A stretch of DNA of 52,774 nucleotides from Thalassospira sp. Lineage in GTDB: Bacteria; Pseudomonadota; Alphaproteobacteria; Rhodospirillales; Thalassospiraceae. The position numbers were made by a program, and so were the translations under genes. The notes below the pieces were generated by a model. The model had not been told where the DNA came from and did not search any database. It was given only the letters and a program-made list of their open reading frames with translations. Of the stretch, positions 42,459 to 52,102 are shown piece by piece (within the stretch, counting starts at the first letter, position 1; each line of letters starts with the position of its first letter). The stretch is taken from the NCBI RefSeq assembly GCF_002709775.1, contig NZ_PAQR01000062.1, positions 1-52,774 on the forward strand, in the 5' to 3' direction.

Positions 42459-42487
42459 AACACCGGGCAGCCTGGCCACCCGGTGTT
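42459..42487. terminator. Terminator between the Dabb and rlmN genes
   Basis: AACACCGGG and CCCGGTGTT pair perfectly over 9 bp. A TTTTTC run follows on the minus strand, so it mainly serves rlmN. Confidence 0.85.
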
Positions 42488-42517
42488 GATCGATATTCGT
42501 TTGTTTTGCTGCCAGGC

Positions 42518-43765
42518 TTACTGGGCGGCAACGATGCCTTCTTCGCCGGCTTCTGCTTTGCCGCAGCCACCGGCGGTACCAGCGCGTGATTTGCGCTGAC
42601 GCTGGCTTTCGGATTTCAGCTGACCACAGGCAGCGAGAATATCGCGGCCGCGCGGCCAGCGGATTGGCGCTTCGTAGCCGTTATCAAGCAGGATCTGGGC
42701 GAACTTCTTGATATCGTTGGTCGGCGTGCATTCGTAATCCGAGCCCGGCCATTTGTTGAACGGGATCAGGTTGAATTTGCAGTGAACGCCTTTGACCAGC
42801 TTGGCCAGCGCACGTGCGTGTTCCGGTTTGTCGTTCACGCCTTTCAGCATGACATATTCCATGGTGATCGGACGCGAATTGGACATGCCCGGATAGTTCC
42901 GGCAGGCATCCATCAGCTCTTTGAGCGGATATTTCTTGTTGATCGGCATGATTTCGTTGCGCAGATCATCATCGGGTGCATGCAGCGAAATCGCCAGACC
43001 AACGCCAAGGTCCTCACCGCAACGTACGATTTCCGGCACCACGCCCGAGGTCGACAGCGTGACACGGCGGCGCGAGATCGAAATACCTTCGCCGTCCATG
43101 GCGATGCGCAGCGCATCGCGGACGTTTTCATAGTTAAACAGCGGCTCGCCCATGCCCATCATGACGATGTTTGACAGGCGGCGGATACCATTGGCCGGGG
43201 TTGGCCATTCGCCGTAGCTGTCACGTGCGACCATGAACTGGCTGACGATTTCACCCGGGGTCAGGTTGCGCACCAGAAGCTGCGTACCGGTATGGCAGAA
43301 CTTGCAGGTCAGCGTGCAGCCCACCTGGGATGAAATGCAGACAGCACCACGATCTTCGTTGCGATCGGGGATATAGACCGTCTCGGCCTCGTTGCCGTCA
43401 TGGAACTTCATCAGCCATTTATGGGTATCGTCCGAGCTTTTCTGATCAGCTGTCAGAACCGGGCGACCGACATAGAAATCCTGACTCATGCGGTCGCGCA
43501 GCTTTTTGGAAATGTTGGTCATGTCCTCGATGTCGGTGACACCGCGGTTATAGATCCAGTTCCAGAGCTGTTTGACGCGGAATTTGCTTTCACCCATGCC
43601 GGCCATGATTTCGGTCAGCTCTTCGCGGGTGATGCCCACCAGATCACGACGCCCGTCGGCAGCCTGCCCACTGGCGGCGCGCGAAACGAAGTCGGACAGC
43701 GATGGCCCGTCCTGCGTGGCAGGGGCATCGGTCTGGGGTGCGTTTTCGGTCAGGACGTCGGTCAT
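42518..43765 (-). CDS. rlmN: 23S rRNA (A2503-C2)/tRNA (A37-C2) methyltransferase RlmN
   Basis: The protein has 415 residues. C150-x3-C154-x2-C157 ([12 protein letters not shown]) is the radical-SAM cluster motif. [36 protein letters not shown] and the methyl-carrying Cys in [10 protein letters not shown] complete the family pattern. It adds C2-methyl groups to A2503 of 23S rRNA and A37 of some tRNAs. The N-terminus has about 35 extra residues, and the C-terminus carries about 30 Gly/Glu-rich residues beyond the core. Confidence 0.95.
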   Translation of the reverse strand: MTDVLTENAPQTDAPATQDGPSLSDFVSRAASGQAADGRRDLVGITREELTEIMAGMGESKFRVKQLWNWIYNRGVTDIEDMTNISKKLRDRMSQDFYVGRPVLTADQKSSDDTHKWLMKFHDGNEAETVYIPDRNEDRGAVCISSQVGCTLTCKFCHTGTQLLVRNLTPGEIVSQFMVARDSYGEWPTPANGIRRLSNIVMMGMGEPLFNYENVRDALRIAMDGEGISISRRRVTLSTSGVVPEIVRCGEDLGVGLAISLHAPDDDLRNEIMPINKKYPLKELMDACRNYPGMSNSRPITMEYVMLKGVNDKPEHARALAKLVKGVHCKFNLIPFNKWPGSDYECTPTNDIKKFAQILLDNGYEAPIRWPRGRDILAACGQLKSESQRQRKSRAGTAGGCGKAEAGEEGIVAAQ

Positions 43766-43868
43766 CCCGGGCTCTCTCTTTTTAAGTAGTGTGGGTTTGC
43801 CGGACGGATTTTTGGCCGTCTCTTTCTGGCGTCCGCGGGACTATACCAGAAATGATGCAAAAATGCTT

Positions 43869-43889
43869 GGCCCCGCATATAGCGGGGCC
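43869..43889 (-). terminator. Hairpin upstream of rlmN
   Basis: GGCCCCGC and GCGGGGCC pair perfectly with an ATATA loop; AAGCATTTTT follows on the minus strand. It may end transcription coming from ialB. Confidence 0.6.
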
Positions 43890-43951
43890 GGGTCGATTTA
43901 GAAATGATAAATTTCACATTGCTGCTATCACAGCACTGCAATCAGGGTTGC

Positions 43952-43971
43952 AAAAAGGGCCATCGCGGCCC
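43952..43971 (-). terminator. Weak terminator after the IalB-like gene
   Basis: GGGCC and GGCCC form a short stem followed by TTTTTG on the minus strand. Confidence 0.45.
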
Positions 43972-43998
43972 CACCTGCCGGTTTGATCAGGCTTGTGA

Positions 43999-44562
43999 TC
44001 AGTTGACCGGCTTGGTGTTGCAAGCCTTTGAAATCGCGTTATAGGCGGCGGTGAAGCCCGACAGCGAATAGGTATCCGTGGTCTTGGTGCCGCGTGACGA
44101 ATGCCCCACCACAACCATGGTCGAACCCGATTTCATCGAACTGACCAGTTTGCGGTCTTCTTCGCTGTTTACAGCCCAGGCGGAATCGTCATGGGTGAAC
44201 AGCTTGAAGCGTTTGGAATCGATTCGAAGATCCACCTCGCTACCCGACTGATAGGTATAGCCGGTGATGAAGCTGACTTCATTGAGCAGCTTGAGCGCCG
44301 GGCGATGGGTGACCATGACATAGATTTTGCCGCGCTGGGTGTAGTCGCCTTTGGCCGAGGTCGGCTGGCTGCCCATATAGCAGACTTTCTGGCCGTCTTC
44401 GGAATAGGTGTAGGCTTCCCACTTGCTGTAGACATCAATCAGCTGCGGGGAGTTTTGCGCCTGTGCACCACTGGTCGGCAGACCAAGGGCAAGCAGGCAG
44501 GCAATGGCGCCAAAAGCGGCGGCAAACGAATTTCTGACGAGACGATGGGCGTGTTTTTTCAT
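43999..44562 (-). CDS. IalB (invasion-associated locus B) family periplasmic protein
   Basis: From ATG 44562 the protein has 187 residues. Signal peptide MKKHAHRLVRNSFAAAFGAIACLLALGLPTSGAQA (region) precedes the IalB domain: YSKWEAYTYSEDGQKVCYMGSQP, YVMVTHRP, and the last Cys in ISKACNTKPVN that could pair with the first. The family is widespread in alphaproteobacteria, including free-living ones, so a role in invasion is not implied. The frame extends to 44643 without support. Confidence 0.85.
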   Translation of the reverse strand: MKKHAHRLVRNSFAAAFGAIACLLALGLPTSGAQAQNSPQLIDVYSKWEAYTYSEDGQKVCYMGSQPTSAKGDYTQRGKIYVMVTHRPALKLLNEVSFITGYTYQSGSEVDLRIDSKRFKLFTHDDSAWAVNSEEDRKLVSSMKSGSTMVVVGHSSRGTKTTDTYSLSGFTAAYNAISKACNTKPVN

Positions 44563-44840
44563 GAGGTCGCGTATCGTGTCTGAAGTTTCGGGATCGGTCC
44601 GGCGGACCGTGTTTGGACGCATAAAATCCAAAGGATATGGCAAATTTATGAGGCTCGTTTTCCGAGATTGCCGCCAAAAGGTAAAGATTAAACCAAGGAA
44701 TGCGTCACAGCGGGCATCCGGGCACGATTTTTACAGGTTAATGCGGGCATTCGGCCGGAAGATGGTCATGGATGATGCGATTTCCACATCACGACATGAC
44801 GCTAAGGCTTTATGATCGTAAGGAAATCGGCGGGAAGGTG

Positions 44841-45353
44841 TTAGCCGCGTGCCAGATGCTTTTTGACGACCTGATCGAGGCAATCCTGGATCGAGATCGG
44901 CTGATTGCCGCGTCGCATGCGGGCCAGCATGTGACGAAGTTCACGCGGGCTGCCCTCTGTCGCAGGGGCAAAGAAAGCATCAAACGAGCAAAGGTCCGAG
45001 CGGTATTGCCAGACGCGGATTTCGCCCTCGCCACGGATCATTTCCGGGGCGCCGATCTTGGCTTCGACTTCCGGCTCTGACAGGCCCTTGAGCGATGCGT
45101 TGGGGACCGGTTTGAACGGGATGGCAGCGGTTCTGCGCGTACGGGAGTTTTCCGGCTTTTGGCGGGTATCGGGCTGGTTGGCGGTGACATTGCCCTGGGC
45201 ATCAAGCTGCCCGTAATTGGCATTTGTCGAGCCCGGCGGCACCGATGCGCCGCCACAGGCTGAAAGACCGATGGCGATGAGGGCCAGAAGCAAAATCACC
45301 CCGAAAGGACGGGGTACGTCTGTTCGGGGTGAGTATTTGGTCAGAACCATCAT
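44841..45353 (-). CDS. Small lipoprotein, BamE/SmpA-like fold possible
   Basis: The protein has 170 residues. A hydrophobic segment ends IAIGLSAC, placing the lipidated Cys at residue 33. A disordered linker rich in Gln/Asn is followed by LKGLSEPEVEAKIGAPEMIRGEGEIRVWQYRSDLCSFDAFF (region), the pattern of short SmpA/OmlA-like domains (small helix, GxP, W-Y strand). Two cysteines may pair. Role unknown; it sits 11 bases from bactofilin on the same strand and may be cotranscribed. Confidence 0.75.
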   Translation of the reverse strand: MMVLTKYSPRTDVPRPFGVILLLALIAIGLSACGGASVPPGSTNANYGQLDAQGNVTANQPDTRQKPENSRTRRTAAIPFKPVPNASLKGLSEPEVEAKIGAPEMIRGEGEIRVWQYRSDLCSFDAFFAPATEGSPRELRHMLARMRRGNQPISIQDCLDQVVKKHLARG

Positions 45354-45364
45354 GCCGGCAAAAA

Positions 45365-46078
45365 TCAGGAATCGTCGGATTTGCGCGGGATGGTGATGGC
45401 GCCGGTCGTGCCAGCGCGGTTCAGGTTGGCATCCGAACCTTCGACATATTCCAGCTCGCCCTTGACCTGTGCGCCGTTTTCGATCTGAAGCGCGCCATAG
45501 GTGATTTTGCCGCTCATTTCTGCGGAATTGACCACAACCACACGGCCAGCCGTCAGTTCGCCTTCGAACTTGCCGCTGATTTCGGCCTCATCCACCTGGG
45601 CGGAACCGATGAAGCTGCCGCCATGGGAAACTTCGAGGCGCGAGCATTCCTTGATCTGGGCTTCAACAACGCCTTCGACGACCAGGATGTCACAGGAACC
45701 GATTTCACCTTTCAGGGTGATGTCGCGCCCAACCGTCAGCTTCTTGCCTTCGGTGTGGCTGCCCGAACCTGCCGGGCGACCGGAATTGCCGCGGGTCGGG
45801 ATTTCAAGCGGGCGCTTCGGGATTTCCGGGCGGAAGTTGGTGGAGTGCGGTTTACTGGACATTTGCGGTTCATCCTTTGTGCGCGGTTGGGTGAAGAGCC
45901 GCGGCTCTGTTCGTTTTTCTGTTTTTTCGGGCGTGCCGGTATCGGCGGCTTTGTCAGATGCAGGCTCGGAGGACGTGGTCATGGTCCCGGAAAGCGCGTC
46001 TGATCCATCCAGGCGAGATGTATCTGACGAAGTCGCACTGCTGTCGACTGTTTTATTGGCTTTTTTCTTTCCAAACAT
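45365..46078 (-). CDS. Bactofilin (polymer-forming cytoskeletal protein)
   Basis: The protein has 237 residues. The first 110 are Ser/Thr/Lys/Pro-rich and disordered. The bactofilin beta-helix domain (about 110-215) has KKLTVGRDITLKGEIGSCDILVVEGVVEAQI and repeats of about 18 residues (GGSFIGSAQVDEAEISGKFEGELTAGRVVVVNSAEMSGKITYGALQIENGAQVKGEL, region). It assembles nucleotide-free filaments at the membrane and shapes the cell or localises wall enzymes. Its neighbours (lipoprotein, IalB-like, EI24-like) are envelope genes. The N-terminal extension is longer than in BacA of Caulobacter. Confidence 0.92.
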   Translation of the reverse strand: MFGKKKANKTVDSSATSSDTSRLDGSDALSGTMTTSSEPASDKAADTGTPEKTEKRTEPRLFTQPRTKDEPQMSSKPHSTNFRPEIPKRPLEIPTRGNSGRPAGSGSHTEGKKLTVGRDITLKGEIGSCDILVVEGVVEAQIKECSRLEVSHGGSFIGSAQVDEAEISGKFEGELTAGRVVVVNSAEMSGKITYGALQIENGAQVKGELEYVEGSDANLNRAGTTGAITIPRKSDDS

Positions 46079-46146
46079 GGGATGACCAGATCCTTAAAGT
46101 TGCAGTTTCGATATTTGGTCTCGTGGTATGGCCTTGCGGTTACCGG

Positions 46147-46824
46147 TCAGGCGGTTTCAGGCACATAGGTGCCAAGACGCACAGAATAGTGGACCATAAA
46201 GGCCGTGGCGATGATCGGTGCGACCAGATTGACCAACGGAATGGTCATCAAAAAGGTCAGCCCGACCCCGGCAATCCAAAGCTTTTTCTGGCGGCTTTTA
46301 CGAATGGCTTCAACCGTCCGCGCATCATAGCGGCGTGCGGCAACCAGTTCAAAATATTCACGCGACAAAAGATAGCCATTCATGGCGTAAAACGCGATGA
46401 CATAAAGCGGCCCGGCCAGAAGAAGCGGCAAAATCAGAATGTTAAGCGCCAAAGCGGTCAGCGCGAATTTAAGGCCGCTGATCAGGGCATCAACAATCGG
46501 CTGCGGACGGGTATCTGGCAGGGTCGGATAGTGCTTGTCTTCGACCGCATCCGCGATCTGATCAAGCAGAAGGCTCGAGATCAGAACGGTGGCAGCCGGG
46601 AACAGCAAAAGTACTAGCAGGGTCAGGCCAATGCCCAGAACCCAGTCGACAGCGGTTTCAAGCCAGCCGCCATCGGTAAAGAAGGTGATGGAATTCAGCC
46701 CAAACCAGATCATGACCCAAAGCGCGATAATGGTTGCCAATGCACCGGCAACACCGATCAGCACGACTTTGCGAAAACGCGGGTCGGAAAACTGCGCAAC
46801 GGATTTCAGAAAGTCATTGATCAT
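46147..46824 (-). CDS. EI24/CysZ-like membrane protein
   Basis: From ATG 46824 the protein has 225 residues with at least four membrane segments. AFYAMNGYLLSREYFELVAARRYDA is the EI24/CysZ signature region. CysZ imports sulfate, but many alphaproteobacterial members lie near envelope genes and are unassigned. The ATG at 46824 fits the family start; the open frame reaches 46899. Confidence 0.8.
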   Translation of the reverse strand: MINDFLKSVAQFSDPRFRKVVLIGVAGALATIIALWVMIWFGLNSITFFTDGGWLETAVDWVLGIGLTLLVLLLFPAATVLISSLLLDQIADAVEDKHYPTLPDTRPQPIVDALISGLKFALTALALNILILPLLLAGPLYVIAFYAMNGYLLSREYFELVAARRYDARTVEAIRKSRQKKLWIAGVGLTFLMTIPLVNLVAPIIATAFMVHYSVRLGTYVPETA

Positions 46825-47344
46825 GGAAGGCGTCGGTCCTGTCTTCTCGTGTATTGAATGTGGTCCCGTCAGGGAATCATGCATCACTTTAGTAGGCAAT
46901 TAAAATTAACAGCCTGTGAAATCATGTTTGGGATTCGCGGATTTCCCCATGAAAGCGAGACCTAATCTGAACAGACATTGTCGCAAGCATTGGGCAAAAA
47001 AAAGGCGTCCGGCCAGGGGGGAGAACCGGACGCCAGCGCTCCGATGATCTGGAGCGTGAGGAAAGGTAGGGGAGACCTTTTCCTCACACGGGGTTCCCGT
47101 CGTTTAGGGGAACCTTGTGACAGACTCACATATAGGAACAGTGCAGCTTTCCTGCCATGGGGGAAGGCCCGAAAACCCAACAAATTTTAAAACTTTATAA
47201 TGATTCCAAACCGGCGATCATTTCATTACGAAACCACAATAAGATCGCGCATCTGCCAAGCACTTGAATCAGAAAATATTCTTGATCCGAACGCCAATTT
47301 CAGACGGTTTTGTAATGTCAGAGCTTGGTGGAAAAAATTCCGGC
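46825..47344. other. Gap holding the candidate small RNA
   Basis: About 520 bases without a supportable protein gene between the EI24-like gene and lolA. The central part is the four-hairpin RNA candidate at 46996-47117. Short frames crossing it are explained by its inverted repeats. Confidence 0.6.
46996..47117 (-). ncRNA. Candidate small regulatory RNA with four hairpins and C-rich loops
   Basis: Read on the minus strand, four stems follow each other. They are GGTTCCC/GGGAACC (47092-47098 with 47108-47114), then GTGAGGAAAAGGT/ACCTTTCCTCAC (47056-47067 with 47075-47087). CGCTCC/GGAGCG (47037-47042 with 47051-47056) and GGCGTCCGG/CCGGACGCC (47004-47012 with 47026-47034) follow. The last stem ends in eight T, a textbook intrinsic terminator. 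The second and fourth loops expose CTCCCCT and TTCTCCCCCCTGG, complementary to Shine-Dalgarno sequences, as in alphaproteobacterial alpha-r14 and CcsR-type RNAs. A possible -10 (TATATG) lies near 47131-47136; no clear -35. Confidence 0.6.
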
Positions 47345-48070
47345 TTAGCTGCCGCGTTGTGGCCAGATACGTTCGAACTTGAACAGTTCGGGATCAAGTT
47401 TCATGCCCTCTTGGGTGTTGAAAAGGGTCACGGTGGTTTCAATGCCGGTCGGGTCGGTCACGATCCACTGGCGCAGCTGCATCGGTTTTTCGGAAAAGAC
47501 CAGAGTCACGCTGCCAGCACCGGGATCGGATTTGCGCACCAGTTCGATGCGGACGGTTTCGGCCGTGCGACGATAATCGACAATTTTGACCTTGTCGGTC
47601 AGCGAGATGTTTTCGGCCAGAATGATGCCAGCCGGGGTTTCATCAATGTCGAAATAGGTCGGCGCGTTGATTTCCTTGTCAAAATAGATGAAATCATGGC
47701 CGGTCGATACCAGCAGGATTTGCGCCGGCGGGTTATATTCAAACCGCATCTTGCCCGGGCGTTCCATATAAAGATCGCCTTCGGCCGCACCGCCATCTGA
47801 TGAAATCTGAACGAACTCGGCCTTAAGGGTGGTGATCCCGGCCAGATAGTTTTCGATCTTTTCGATCATCTCAGGGCTGATCTGATCGCTTGATTGCGCA
47901 GTTGCCGTGCTTGGCAACAGGGTCAGACTGGTCACCGCACCCAAACCAATGGCCGTGGCAAGTGCACCGGCCGCCACAAAGGCGCGGGTTTTCATGCCAA
48001 GAGTTTTCCAACGGGTCTTTGGTTTCTGGGTCAAACGGGTCATATGCCTTGTTGCCTTGCAGGTCTTCAT
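47345..48070 (-). CDS. lolA: Outer-membrane lipoprotein carrier protein LolA
   Basis: From ATG 48070 the protein has 241 residues; ATG 47995, right before KTRAFVAAGALATAIG, is also plausible as the signal-peptide start. The mature part follows LolA: IENYLAGITTLKAEFVQIS, GDLYMERPGKMRFEYNPPAQILLVSTGHDFIYFD (region) and the beta-strands to FKFERIWP. It ferries lipoproteins across the periplasm from LolCDE to the outer membrane. Confidence 0.9.
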   Translation of the reverse strand: MKTCKATRHMTRLTQKPKTRWKTLGMKTRAFVAAGALATAIGLGAVTSLTLLPSTATAQSSDQISPEMIEKIENYLAGITTLKAEFVQISSDGGAAEGDLYMERPGKMRFEYNPPAQILLVSTGHDFIYFDKEINAPTYFDIDETPAGIILAENISLTDKVKIVDYRRTAETVRIELVRKSDPGAGSVTLVFSEKPMQLRQWIVTDPTGIETTVTLFNTQEGMKLDPELFKFERIWPQRGS

Positions 48071-48285
48071 AACATTTCGTTGATCGCGATCATCGCGATT
48101 GCAGAAGGTGAATGGCGAATGATAAAAATCGTGCCAAATAGTAACCATCCACTGCGAATTACATATCGCATCATTTGGCCGGGAAGGCCAGCCGGGTCAA
48201 GCCATGCCCGCAAATGACCTTATTTGGCCGTTTTGGGCCTTAATTACGGGTTGTTTGACCACCGGCAGACAGGAGAACGCGTTTA

Positions 48286-49230
48286 ATGAGCCGTATCGTC
48301 GCCATCCAGATGGACCCGATCGAGAGCATCGACATCAAGGGGGACTCCACCTTTGTCATGGGCCTTGAAGCCCAGGCGCGCGGATATGACCTTTTGCATT
48401 ATCATCCCGATGACATGTTCTATGACCGCGGCCGGATCAAGGCGGAAGTCCGCCCGATGACCCTGCGCTATGAGCATGGCAATCACCATGATCTGGGCGA
48501 GGCCCGTGTGATTGATCTGGCCAAGGAAACCGATGTCATCCTGATGCGTCAGGACCCGCCCTTTGACATGAACTATATCACCGCAAGCCATTTGCTTGAG
48601 GCGATCCACCCGGAAACCTTTGTGGTCAACCATCCGGGCCATGTCCGCAATGCGCCGGAAAAGATTTTTGTCACCGAATTCCCCGATCTGATGCCGCCGA
48701 CCCTGATCACGCGGTCCGGCGCGCGCATCAAGGAATTCCGCGAAGAGTTCAAGGACATCATCGTCAAGCCGCTGTTTGGCAATGGCGGGGCGGGTGTGTT
48801 CCACCTTAAACCGGGTGACGAGAACCTGAATTCCCTGCTCGAACTGTTTGCCGCGCAATCGCGCGAACCGCTGATGGTGCAGGCCTATTTGCCGGATGTC
48901 CGCAAGGGCGACAAACGCATAATTCTGGTCGACGGCGAACCGGTGGGTGCGATCAACCGTGTCCCGGCCGAGGGTGAGGCGCGATCAAACATGCATGTCG
49001 GCGGTGTGGCCGAGAAATCGATGCTGACCTCGCGCGAACGCGAGATTTGCGATCGCATCGGCCCGGAGCTCAAGAAACGTGATCTGATCTTTGTCGGGAT
49101 CGACGTGATTGGCGATTACATGACGGAAATCAACGTCACCTCGCCGACCGGCCTTCAGGAAATCAACCGCTTTGACGGCTCCAAACTTGAAAGCCTGATC
49201 TGGGATGCGATCGAAACGCGTCTTGGTTAA
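48286..49230 (+). CDS. gshB: Glutathione synthetase
   Basis: The protein has 314 residues. It starts [25 protein letters not shown] and has the ATP-grasp motifs [58 protein letters not shown] (region) and [25 protein letters not shown]. It joins glycine to gamma-glutamylcysteine. Confidence 0.97.
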   Translation: MSRIVAIQMDPIESIDIKGDSTFVMGLEAQARGYDLLHYHPDDMFYDRGRIKAEVRPMTLRYEHGNHHDLGEARVIDLAKETDVILMRQDPPFDMNYITASHLLEAIHPETFVVNHPGHVRNAPEKIFVTEFPDLMPPTLITRSGARIKEFREEFKDIIVKPLFGNGGAGVFHLKPGDENLNSLLELFAAQSREPLMVQAYLPDVRKGDKRIILVDGEPVGAINRVPAEGEARSNMHVGGVAEKSMLTSREREICDRIGPELKKRDLIFVGIDVIGDYMTEINVTSPTGLQEINRFDGSKLESLIWDAIETRLG

Positions 49231-49258
49231 GCCGCTGATTTAAAAGTGCTGTGAAACG

Positions 49259-49298
49259 AAAACGGGCAGCTGTTGATCACCTGCCCGTTTTGTTTTTA
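49259..49298. terminator. Terminator between gshB and the cupin gene
   Basis: AAAACGGGCAG and CTGCCCGTTTT are perfect 11-bp arms followed by GTTTTT on the plus strand; the minus strand also has a T run. Confidence 0.88.
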
Positions 49299-49313
49299 GC
49301 CTGATCAGGCTGC

Positions 49314-49607
49314 TTATTTGGCTTCGATCTCGACAAACGTGATCGGGAAATCATTTTCGTTAATCACGTTATGCGCCACCCCGGTCTTGCGCGAATAGGA
49401 CTTCCCGGCGGTCATTTCCGAGGGGAACGTTGTGCCGTCATCATTCACAATCGTCAGGGTTCCCGTGGTCATCGGCACGACGACATAATCCATACCATGG
49501 ACGTGATCACCGGTTTCCGATCCCGGGGGGAAATGCCATTCGGTCACCCGGAAGGTGTCATCATCGACCTGAACGGTGGGAATGGCTTTGGGGCGCTCTG
49601 TCGTCAT
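49314..49607 (-). CDS. Small cupin-domain protein
   Basis: From ATG 49607 the protein has 97 residues; AAAGGAAAAG precedes it and the longer frame to 49679 is rejected. HVHGMDYVVVP gives the metal-binding HxH motif and GVAHNVINEND the second-motif His. It is a single-domain metal-binding cupin of unknown substrate; no neighbouring pathway points to one. Confidence 0.82.
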   Translation of the reverse strand: MTTERPKAIPTVQVDDDTFRVTEWHFPPGSETGDHVHGMDYVVVPMTTGTLTIVNDDGTTFPSEMTAGKSYSRKTGVAHNVINENDFPITFVEIEAK

Positions 49608-49826
49608 GGGGCTTTTCCTTTTGGTGGCGTTTGAAATGCGAGAGAGAAAAAAGACTAACGCATTGCAGCATTTAATCAATCACCGGCCTTTGGACGGGGT
49701 TTGCCCGGATGGCTTTTTTGTTCGAAATTTCCGATCCAATTGATTTTAATAGATCCGCCCCAAAGGGAACCAAAACCGCGATCAAACGTATGATTTAAGG
49801 ACAAATTTGGCAGGTATCACACGCGC

Positions 49827-51284
49827 ATGACCAAGACAGAGGCAGAGACAATCACCGATCAGAACCTTTTCGGGCCGTTCCTGTTTGCGCGCGGCGCGGA
49901 TGAGAAAACCACCCGCTTGGCTGCACTCGTTGTTGCCGATAGCACCCAGGACATCCCGGAATTCAAGGCCAATGACAGCGATATCGTTGCCCCGGTCAAA
50001 CTGGCAGAGCTGTTTGGCCGGACCTATTGGCGGTTTGAGTTCGATTTGCCGGCAAACACGAAAGCATCCTATAGTTTCGGTAGCGAAACATATGAGGTTT
50101 GCACGGATCTGGGCCGCGATCTGCGCATCGGTTTTGTGTCATGTAACGGGCAGGAAGACGGCGATCTCGACCGGCCGCTTGAAGACCGCAATGTGCTTTG
50201 GACGGATCTTGGCCGAGAACACGCCAAGCAGGCCTTCTCGCTTTTGCTGCATGGTGGTGATCAGATCTATGCCGACGGGGTCTGGGAATGCCATCCGGAC
50301 ATCATCGCCTGGGACAAAGCCGGGCGGAGCGCGCGGATGGCGACCGCCTTTTCCGATGTGATGCGCGATGCGGTTCTGAAATTCTATCTTGATCATTATC
50401 TGGCGATTTACGGCCAGCCGCAGATCCGCCACATGCTGGCCCGGGTGCCGTCGCTTATGATGTGGGATGATCATGATATTTTTGATGGCTGGGGCAGCCA
50501 CAAGAAATGGTTTCAGGGAACGGCGGTGGCCAAGGGCATGTTTGACTGCGCGCGCGAGGCTTTCTGCCTGATGCAGCTGTGCTGTGCGCCGGATGACTTG
50601 CCCGATATGGTGCTGGATCGTGCGGGTAAAAGCCTTGCCTGGCGCACCGATTTTCCCGGTGTCAGCATCATCGCACCGGACCTCAGGTCCGAGCGCACAC
50701 CGAATGCCGTGATGGGCGAAAATGGCTGGCGCGACTTGCCAAAGGTGCTTGAAACGGTGCCGGAAGGTAACCGGATTTTGCTGATGTCGAGTGTGCCGGT
50801 GATTGGCCCCAGATTGTCGCTGGTTGAGATGATGATGCATCTTTGGCCGAAGGCACAGAAATATGAAGATGACCTGCGTGATCAGTGGCAAAGCCGCTGG
50901 CACCGGCGCGAATGGTGTCGCTTCCTTGAACTGATCGAAGAGATCGCCAATGAACGTGATCATGAAATAACCCTGCTGTCAGGCGAGATCCATGTTGCGA
51001 CCCGCGGGACCTTTGAAACGCGGGGCAAAACCATCCATCAGCTGGTGGCATCGGGCATCTCGCACACGGCCCCACCGGCCGCCTTTGCACGGGTTTTGGG
51101 GCTTCTGGCCTGGATCGGGGATAACCCGCTTCCGGACCGGCCGACAAAGTTAAAACCGCTGCCTGAACGCAAAGGTACCTATTGTGCGGCGCGAAATTAC
51201 CTTACACTGTCACGCAACGACACCAACTGGCATGCCAATTGGCATCTCGAAGGGATCGGCTGGACGCCGGATTTACGTGTTTGA
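49827..51284 (+). CDS. PhoD-like alkaline phosphatase / metallophosphoesterase
   Basis: The protein has 485 residues without a signal peptide. LRIGFVSCNGQEDGD, LLHGGDQIYADGVWE, MMWDDHDIFDGWGSH and LLSGEIHVATRGTF carry the metal and phosphate ligands of the PhoD-like family (cd07389-type). Lack of a Tat or Sec signal points to a cytoplasmic phosphodiesterase/phosphatase rather than secreted PhoD. Substrate unknown. Confidence 0.88.
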   Translation: MTKTEAETITDQNLFGPFLFARGADEKTTRLAALVVADSTQDIPEFKANDSDIVAPVKLAELFGRTYWRFEFDLPANTKASYSFGSETYEVCTDLGRDLRIGFVSCNGQEDGDLDRPLEDRNVLWTDLGREHAKQAFSLLLHGGDQIYADGVWECHPDIIAWDKAGRSARMATAFSDVMRDAVLKFYLDHYLAIYGQPQIRHMLARVPSLMMWDDHDIFDGWGSHKKWFQGTAVAKGMFDCAREAFCLMQLCCAPDDLPDMVLDRAGKSLAWRTDFPGVSIIAPDLRSERTPNAVMGENGWRDLPKVLETVPEGNRILLMSSVPVIGPRLSLVEMMMHLWPKAQKYEDDLRDQWQSRWHRREWCRFLELIEEIANERDHEITLLSGEIHVATRGTFETRGKTIHQLVASGISHTAPPAAFARVLGLLAWIGDNPLPDRPTKLKPLPERKGTYCAARNYLTLSRNDTNWHANWHLEGIGWTPDLRV

Positions 51285-51335
51285 CGGCGTTGAAATGCTG
51301 ACGGGACATATGCCGATGGCAAGGGGCTTTGGATC

Positions 51336-51965
51336 ATGATGCAGCTTTATTACGCACCAACTTCACCCTTCTCGCGCAAGGTGCGGGTTGTCTTGCGTGA
51401 ACTGGGTCTGGAAAAACAGATCAGTGAAATCCTGATTGATCCCTGGACCGATCAGGCGCTGCGTGCCCATAACCCGCTGGCAAAGGTCCCGACCCTGATC
51501 CTTGATGACGGGATGGCGGTTTTTGAGTCCGCCGTCATCTGTGACTATCTTGATCAGCTTGCCAAATCCCAAGGCCTTTCGGGCGGTGTGATCCCCGAAA
51601 GCGGCCCGGGACGCCTGAGTGCCCTTAAATGGCAGGGATTGGCCGATGGCATGATGGCGGCAACCGCGCGGCTTTATGCCGACTCACAACGCGCTGAAGA
51701 AGATCGTTCTGAGGCCGTAATGGAGCGGCAGGCAGAAGCAATCACGTCAGGTATCGATGCTATTCTGGAAGGGCTTCCGGGCCTTCGGACCGAGGAGCCG
51801 CATCTTGGCACCTGGTCGGTATTGATTGCGCTTTATTACATTGATTTCCGCTGGCCGGACCGGCGGTTTGATATTCCGGTGCGCGTGCGCGACTGGATGG
51901 CGATCATGTCCGAACGCGAATGCTTTACCGAGACCACCTTCCACCTGCCCCATGATGACGACTGA
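51336..51965 (+). CDS. Glutathione S-transferase family protein
   Basis: The protein has 209 residues. MQLYYAPTSPFSRKVRVVLRELGL is the thioredoxin-fold N-terminus with Ser in the active-site position, and AKVPTLILDDGMAVFESAVICDYLD has the cis-Pro and the ES glutathione-binding pair. The C-terminal helical domain is normal. It may conjugate or reduce glutathione adducts; gshB lies 2 kb upstream. The double Met start makes ATG 51339 equally possible. Confidence 0.9.
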   Translation: MMQLYYAPTSPFSRKVRVVLRELGLEKQISEILIDPWTDQALRAHNPLAKVPTLILDDGMAVFESAVICDYLDQLAKSQGLSGGVIPESGPGRLSALKWQGLADGMMAATARLYADSQRAEEDRSEAVMERQAEAITSGIDAILEGLPGLRTEEPHLGTWSVLIALYYIDFRWPDRRFDIPVRVRDWMAIMSERECFTETTFHLPHDDD

Positions 51966-51979
51966 TCAGATCATCAGAT

Positions 51980-52012
51980 AAAAAAGCACCGCCCGGGGAC
52001 AACGGGCGGTGC
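51980..52012 (-). terminator. Terminator of the carboxymuconolactone decarboxylase-family gene
   Basis: GCACCGCCCG and CGGGCGGTGC pair perfectly over 10 bp with a 7-base loop, and six T follow on the minus strand. Confidence 0.9.
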
Positions 52013-52102
52013 AGGACAACGCACGGATATGGCGCAGGGGGATGGGGAAAATCTGTCCACGCCAAAATTGTTGCGTTGATAACGGGTTGAGGCGGACCGT
52101 AA

